A program made the translations under genes and the position numbers. A stretch of 64,000 bases of DNA, from assembly GCA_958296445.1 (NCBI GenBank), contig OY282565.1:434001-498000 (forward strand), written 5' to 3'. The number at the start of each line of letters is the position of its first letter. Within the stretch, counting starts at the first letter, position 1. The stretch is from an uncultured Dehalococcoidia bacterium (GTDB lineage: Bacteria > Chloroflexota > Dehalococcoidia > Lucifugimonadales > UBA3495). The notes under the pieces are model-generated. The model searched no databases. It was not told the DNA's origin and saw nothing but the letters and a program-made list of their open reading frames with translations. Shown here in pieces: positions 60,064-64,000 of this stretch.

Positions 60064-60190
60064 CCCCGCAACCTCCGTCCGCTATCCGCGCCTAGCCCCG
60101 GCGCGGCATAAGGCAAGGATAATGCGGCCCTTCAAGGCGGTCAACCTCCCGCTGTCATATATTGACCGATATTGACCGATTGCCGCGCCA

Positions 60191-60219
60191 TTGGCCGGGG
60201 CAGACCGGGCTGATATAAT
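60191..60219 (+). promoter_or_regulatory. Probable sigma-70 promoter of the second SDR
   Basis: TTGGCC (60191-60196), 17-base spacer, TATAAT (60214-60219), 58 bases before the ATG at 60278. Confidence 0.6.
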
Positions 60220-60277
60220 CGCCGCGGTTCACTCCACTGGCCGCCCCCGGCACACGGGGCGGAATGAGGTCTTACGT

Positions 60278-61069
60278 ATGGATTTGGGGTTGACGGACAA
60301 AGTCGCAATCATCGGCGGGGCCAGCAAAGGGCTGGGCCGGGCCTGCGCCCAAGTGCTGGCCGAGGAAGGGGCCAAAGTCGTCATCTGTAGCCGCACCGCC
60401 GCCGATTTAGAGCAGGCAGCCGACGAAATCCGGGAATCCACCGGAGCGGAAGTCTTGGCCTACCCCGCCGACCTAGACAAGCTGGAAAGCATAACCGGCC
60501 TGATTTCGGCGGCCCTAGAGCAGTTCGGCGGCATCGACGTGCTGGTCAACAACTCCGGCGGGCCGCCCCTGGCCCGCTCCGCCACCGCCACCGAGGAGCA
60601 GTGGGAAACGGCGGTGCAACGCTCGCTCATCTTCTTCGGGCGGATGTGCCGCGAGGGAATCCCCCACCTGCGGCAGCGCGGCGGCGGACGCATCATCAAC
60701 ATCCTCGCCAGCACCGTCTACAACCCCATCCCCAACCTGGCCCTGTCCGGCGCCACCCGAATGGGCGTGGTCGCCTACGCCAAGAGCCTGGCCGACGAAG
60801 TGGGCCGCGACGGCATCCTAGTCAACAACGTCTGCCCCGGCTCCATCCTCAGCGAGCGGATGATGTCCAACGTAACCGCCCGCGCCAACGAACTCGGCAT
60901 CACCGTCGAGGAAGCCCTAGCCAACCGCGCCGCCGACACCGCCCTGCGCCGCGTAGGCCAGCCCATAGAACTCGCCAACCTAGTAGCCTTCCTAGCCTCG
61001 GAACGCTCCACCTACATAACCGGCACCACCATACTGGTAGACGGCGGCCTAGTGCGCTCGGTGATGTAG
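60278..61069 (+). CDS. SDR-family oxidoreductase with non-canonical active site, paralogue type
   Basis: A 263-residue Rossmann protein: [20 protein letters not shown] at the N-terminus, [14 protein letters not shown], and a C-terminal [13 protein letters not shown]. At the YxxxK site the residues are Ser...Arg ([20 protein letters not shown]), so catalytic Tyr and Lys are replaced, as in the gene at 1645. The N-termini of the two proteins are also alike. ATG 60278 is chosen because it matches the start of that paralogue and a promoter lies between 60191 and 60219. The substrate is unknown. Confidence 0.9.
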   Translation: MDLGLTDKVAIIGGASKGLGRACAQVLAEEGAKVVICSRTAADLEQAADEIRESTGAEVLAYPADLDKLESITGLISAALEQFGGIDVLVNNSGGPPLARSATATEEQWETAVQRSLIFFGRMCREGIPHLRQRGGGRIINILASTVYNPIPNLALSGATRMGVVAYAKSLADEVGRDGILVNNVCPGSILSERMMSNVTARANELGITVEEALANRAADTALRRVGQPIELANLVAFLASERSTYITGTTILVDGGLVRSVM

Positions 61070-61094
61070 GCGGCCGGAGACTTGCTGCCAAAGT

Positions 61095-61123
61095 TTGACA
61101 CTCATTGACCGGATTGCTATAAT
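61095..61123 (+). promoter_or_regulatory. Consensus sigma-70 promoter of the small RNA candidate
   Basis: TTGACA (61095-61100), exactly 17 bases, TATAAT (61118-61123): a perfect consensus promoter, 26 bases after the SDR stop. Expected start of transcription about 61130. Confidence 0.85.
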
Positions 61124-61129
61124 CCTAGC

Positions 61130-61226
61130 TATCCAGTTTGCTGGAGGCAGTCAGTCCGTAGAGATTGGCGAAGTGGTCAGTCCGTAGAGACTGGCGCAGG
61201 AAAGGAGGCGAAAGCCTCCTTTTTTG
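61130..61226 (+). ncRNA. Small non-coding RNA candidate with twin identical hairpin loops
   Basis: About 97 bases between a perfect promoter and a strong terminator, with no plausible ORF. Hairpins: TCCAG-TTTG-CTGGA (61132-61145); GTCAGTC-CGTAGA-GATTGGC (61150-61169); GTCAGTC-CGTAGA-GACTGGC (61176-61195); then the terminator. The two central hairpins share a 7-bp stem and the same CGTAGA loop; the one change (T to C in the right arm) keeps pairing (G-U to G-C). No known RNA family is recognised. A trans-acting or protein-binding role is possible. Confidence 0.8.
61201..61226 (+). terminator. Rho-independent terminator of the small RNA
   Basis: AAAGGAGGC-GAAA-GCCTCCTTT stem-loop (GNRA-type loop) followed by TTT; ideal intrinsic terminator. 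Confidence 0.9.
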
Positions 61227-61248
61227 TTTCCTGATTTCCCAAGTCCGC

Positions 61249-62022
61249 TTAAGGCAACAACGCCTTGCCGTTCTGCCCGTGCTTGGGTTGAATCGCTTCA
61301 ATGAACTGTCGGGTTGCCGCGCTGGGCGGATTGGCTAAGGGGAAACCGTTTTCCAGCAGTATCCCCCGCATAGACGGATACGCAACTAAGTCGGCCAATT
61401 GAAGTCCGGTTATGTTATTTTCCTTGCTCTTCAGCCTTAGTAAGCTGCTGCCGGTTTTCCGCTGCGATTCCTGAGTTTCCGGCAGGCTGCCAAGCATAAA
61501 CCGGCTGAAGCCTGCTCTAAAGTCCATATCTTCCCGTCTGCCTCGGGATTCCATCATTACGTCGCCTGTCGCCCCCGCGTTTCGCAACCAGTCCCCGTAC
61601 CTCTCCGTCAAGACGGCAGCGCAGTAGTGGTAAGGGTGACTCGCCGCCGAGCCGGTTCGCCCCTGATGGGCCTGCTTGTCAATCACAACGGTAAAGATTT
61701 GGCTGGCGTGATTGTTGAGAAACCGGATGATTCGCTGCTCCCAGTGCGCCGCCAGCTCCGGGTCCCTCAGCTCGCCAAACGGGCCGAGTTTCTTAATGAT
61801 TCGGTTCCGCACCAGAACCACCGGCTCATCCGGGTCGTGAGGAAAAAATTCCTGCTTCAGTGCCTCAAACTCCGGGTGTGTGCGCGTCCGGTAGACCTCG
61901 CTATCCATAACGACCCCGGTCAACCCCAAATAGCGGGCATCCGGGCTGCTCCACTTGGACGGCTCCATAACGTGGTCGCCGGATTCATCCACATACATAC
62001 GATAACGGGTTGCTTGCGTCAT
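61249..62022 (-). CDS. DUF3800 family protein
   Basis: A 257-residue protein with the DUF3800 pattern: YRMYVDESGDHVMEPSKW at the N-terminus (the acidic DESG strand), AVLTERYGDWLRNAG in the middle and NNITGLQLADLVAYPSMRGI near the C-terminus. DUF3800 has an RNase H-like fold and is common near mobile or defence genes; function is unknown. ATG 62022 is chosen over the longer frame to 62220. A TATTAT site ends a few bases before the ATG, suggesting a very short leader. Confidence 0.87.
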   Translation of the reverse strand: MTQATRYRMYVDESGDHVMEPSKWSSPDARYLGLTGVVMDSEVYRTRTHPEFEALKQEFFPHDPDEPVVLVRNRIIKKLGPFGELRDPELAAHWEQRIIRFLNNHASQIFTVVIDKQAHQGRTGSAASHPYHYCAAVLTERYGDWLRNAGATGDVMMESRGRREDMDFRAGFSRFMLGSLPETQESQRKTGSSLLRLKSKENNITGLQLADLVAYPSMRGILLENGFPLANPPSAATRQFIEAIQPKHGQNGKALLP

Positions 62023-62105
62023 ACGGCCATAATACCCTATCCCAAAGCACTCAGCCGGAATTTTGACCGCGAAAGCAGCCCGGTTTTCACCGCAACGGGG
62101 GCAGG

Positions 62106-62468
62106 ATGACATTTCACCGCAGGCACGCCCAAGAACCCACCGACCCAACCGGCTACCTAGACCGCGGCAACCGCTATAGCCGCAACGGAGTCTACCACCG
62201 CGCCATCGAGGACTACTCAACCGCCATCCAACTGGAACCCGGCCTCGCCGAAGCTTGGTACAACCGCGGCTGTTCCTGGTACGAAGTAGGCGACTACGCC
62301 AACGCCATCGCCGACCTCACCCGCGCCATCGAACTAGCCCCCCAAAACGGCCTCTACTACGGCCAGCGCTCCCTAGTCTACCTGTTCAACGACCAGCCGG
62401 AACTAGCCGAAGCCGACCAAGAGCGCTGCGACGAACTGCGCTCCGGCGCCGACCCCCAGACCGAATAA
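62106..62468 (+). CDS. Small TPR-repeat protein
   Basis: A 120-residue protein with two to three tetratricopeptide repeats: GYLDRGNRYSRNGVYHRAIE, then AEAWYNRGCSWYEVGDYANA and GLYYGQRSLVYLFNDQPELA. The W/Y-x-x-G-x-x-Y...A...A pattern is clear. TPRs mediate protein-protein contacts; no catalytic part is present and no partner is evident. ATG 62106 lies 83 bases from the divergent DUF3800 start. Confidence 0.82.
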   Translation: MTFHRRHAQEPTDPTGYLDRGNRYSRNGVYHRAIEDYSTAIQLEPGLAEAWYNRGCSWYEVGDYANAIADLTRAIELAPQNGLYYGQRSLVYLFNDQPELAEADQERCDELRSGADPQTE

Positions 62469-62492
62469 AGCAAAACCGCCCGGCCTATCCCG

Positions 62493-62900
62493 CTACCCCG
62501 CAGGCTTGAAATACGGCACCGAAATCTGGTCCGTGGCCCGCTGGAAAGTCACCTCCACCGCCATTCCGATGCTCACCTCCCGCGGGTCGCACTCCACTAT
62601 ATTGCTGAACATCCGCACCCCTTCCTCCAGCTCCACCAGCGCCAGCACATAAGGCCCCTGGTCAAAGCCGGGCGTGCGGTTCTGGTAAGTCACCGTATAA
62701 GTCCACACCGTCCCCTTGCCGCTGGCCGCCACCCAGCCGGGGTTCTCCGTCCAGCAATGAGCGCAAATGCCCCTAGGATAAAACTGGTACTCCCCGCACT
62801 GGCCGCAGTGCTGAATCAGCAATTGCCCGCGGCGGCAGGCGTCCCAATAGGCGCGAGTTTCGCCCACCACCGTTGGCAGCGGCTTGTTCCAATCGGGCAT
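62493..62900 (-). CDS. Zn-ribbon/OB-fold protein (DUF35), thiolase partner
   Basis: A 135-residue acyl-CoA-associated protein. Its rubredoxin-like zinc ribbon is QHCGQCGEYQFYPRGICAHC, and the OB-fold follows with GKGTVWTYTVTYQNRTPGF and PYVLALVELEEGVRMFSNIV. DUF35 proteins form complexes with thiolase or HMG-CoA synthase and bring CoA intermediates to the active site. ATG 62900 begins two bases after the thiolase stop, as expected for such a pair. The longer upstream frame is a shadow. Confidence 0.92.
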   Translation of the reverse strand: MPDWNKPLPTVVGETRAYWDACRRGQLLIQHCGQCGEYQFYPRGICAHCWTENPGWVAASGKGTVWTYTVTYQNRTPGFDQGPYVLALVELEEGVRMFSNIVECDPREVSIGMAVEVTFQRATDQISVPYFKPAG

Positions 62901-62902
62901 AA

Positions 62903-64000
62903 CTAATCCCTCCCCAAAATCACGGTGCCGCCGCTGTGTCGGGAACCCAGAGCGCCCCCGGTGCCGTGGCACAGAGCAATCTTGCAATCCGGCACTTGCC
63001 GCGGCGTGCCCTCAAACTGGTGACGCAACTGCCGCGTCGCCTCCATCAGCAGGAAAATCCCCCGCATCCCCGGATGATTCGACGACAGCCCGCCGCCGTC
63101 GGTGTTAATCGGCAGCCCCCCGCCGATTTTCAGCCGCCCGCCGCTCACAAACTCCCCCCCCTCGCCCTTCTCGCAAAAGCCCAAATCCTCCAGCGTTTCC
63201 AGCACCGTGATGGTGAACGAATCGTAAATCATCGCCATATCAATATCGGCCTGAGTCACCCCAGCCCCGGCAAAGGCCGGCCCCTGACTCTGCTTGGCGG
63301 CGACATAAATCAGGTCGCGCTTGCCCGCCCCCTGATGCGCCACCGCCTCCCCGGTTCCCAGCACCCACACCGGCCTATGGCGGCAGCTACGCGCCACCTC
63401 CGGCGACGCCACCACCACCGCCCCGCCGCCGTCGGTAATCACGCAACAGTCCATCAAGTGCAACGGCGACGAAATCACCCGCGAGCGCAACACATCCTCC
63501 ACCGTTATCTCATCGCGGAACAGCGCCTCGGGATTCATCGAAGCGTGATGCCGCACGGCCACCGCAATTTCCGCCAACTGCTCCGGCGTAGTCCCGTACT
63601 GGTGAAAATGCCGCTGCGCAATCATCGCATACAGCCCAACGGTGGTAAGCCCGTACAGCTCCTCAAAGCTGTCCGGCGATGGATCCAAACGCGGATGCCC
63701 GAACCGGCTCACCCCGCCCGTGCCGACGGAAACGCCCCCGGAACGGGCCAGCGTGCTGTAGGTAATCACCGCGCAGTTAATCCGCCCGGCATAAATCGCG
63801 TTCAGCGCATGGGCCAAATGAAACTCGAAAGACCCGCCGCCCACCGTAGTATTGTCCACGTGTTTGGGATACATATTCAGGTAATCGGCCAGATTCAGCC
63901 CGCTGTTCCGCACCGACATTGACGCCGTAAACAGCCCGTCAACATCGCCCTTGTCCAGCCCGGCATCCTCCAGAGCCTTGATAATGCTCTCCCCCTGAAT
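62903..64000 (-). CDS. Thiolase-superfamily protein (SCP-x/lipid-transfer type), 5' end outside window
   Basis: About 365 C-terminal residues are visible and the frame is open to the window edge (reading ...SIIKALEDAGLDKGDVDGLF before the first internal Met). Thiolase features: VGGGSFEFHLAHALNAIYAG (region around the nucleophile; Cys is not seen), MIYDSFTITVLETLEDLGFC, NTDGGGLSSNHPGMRG and ALCHGTGGALGSRHSGGTVI. The lack of the nucleophile Cys is usual in the SCP-x-like 'lipid-transfer' thiolases that pair with DUF35. It probably cleaves or forms acyl-CoA in fatty, steroid or aromatic acid metabolism. Confidence 0.9.
   Translation of the reverse strand: MQGESIIKALEDAGLDKGDVDGLFTASMSVRNSGLNLADYLNMYPKHVDNTTVGGGSFEFHLAHALNAIYAGRINCAVITYSTLARSGGVSVGTGGVSRFGHPRLDPSPDSFEELYGLTTVGLYAMIAQRHFHQYGTTPEQLAEIAVAVRHHASMNPEALFRDEITVEDVLRSRVISSPLHLMDCCVITDGGGAVVVASPEVARSCRHRPVWVLGTGEAVAHQGAGKRDLIYVAAKQSQGPAFAGAGVTQADIDMAMIYDSFTITVLETLEDLGFCEKGEGGEFVSGGRLKIGGGLPINTDGGGLSSNHPGMRGIFLLMEATRQLRHQFEGTPRQVPDCKIALCHGTGGALGSRHSGGTVILGRD

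Noticed and set aside
62936..63922. Plus-strand ORF of 328 codons
   Set aside because: Antisense to the thiolase; His/Arg/Pro-rich shadow.

Overview
The window is GC-rich bacterial chromosome with dense, short-spaced genes. No rRNA, tRNA, phage or transposase gene was recognised. The gene mix suggests a Chloroflexota bacterium, probably Dehalococcoidia/SAR202-like and perhaps marine or sponge-associated. It combines a CaiB/BaiF CoA-transferase, a luciferase-like flavin monooxygenase, a thiolase/DUF35 pair, a cytosolic reductive-dehalogenase-like Fe-S protein, DUF1800/DUF1501 proteins and many Uma2 paralogues. This placement is inference; no marker gene was compared.

Layout. 1-9.9 kb: VOC protein end, CoA transferase, active-site-degenerate SDR, M24 peptidase, NYN-domain protein, LLM flavoprotein, S49 peptidase, DUF2283-like protein, then mazG and a DUF1461 membrane protein divergent from one symmetric -10 box, then FmdB. 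9.9-11.7 kb: a decayed vapBC locus between two 100-bp direct repeats, then a ClpP-fold SDH-type protease with a small overlapping upstream ORF. 11.8-17.1 kb: DHA2 transporter, CDGSH protein, GNAT, HEPN-like protein, Leu-type amino-acid dehydrogenase, cyclophilin. 17.1-21.1 kb: two MFS paralogues around two paralogous unknown proteins; one MFS gene is broken at a C9 tract. 21.5-24.3 kb: rsmI operon with a retropepsin-like protein, then a proteasome-beta-like Ntn hydrolase followed by a 45-residue basic protein. 24.4-29.2 kb: ThDP enzyme, frameshifted methyltransferase, reductive-dehalogenase-like protein, HicBA-like pair.

29.4-39.7 kb is the most unusual block. DUF1800, NHL beta-propeller and DUF1501 genes are interleaved with eight Uma2 (PD-(D/E)XK nuclease-fold) genes: five copies in an exact 699-bp tandem array with a mosaic central segment, and three more with variable coiled-coil tails. 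A pentapeptide-repeat/TIR fusion follows at 39.7-41.0 kb.

41-64 kb is mostly housekeeping: hotdog thioesterase, NUDIX-PPK2 pair, argF, der-plsY-gpsA, flippase-like membrane protein, ispH, Fic protein, prs, amidohydrolase, a second retropepsin-like protein, a HipA remnant plus HIRAN protein, IMPase, dcd operon, second degenerate-active-site SDR, a strong small-RNA candidate (perfect sigma-70 promoter, twin hairpins, terminator), DUF3800, TPR protein, DUF35 and a thiolase running off the end.

Intergenic DNA is filled with at least five families of interspersed palindromic repeats, tandemly amplified at 43.3-43.9 kb and 51.2-51.5 kb. All calls come from reading the sequence; no database search was run.
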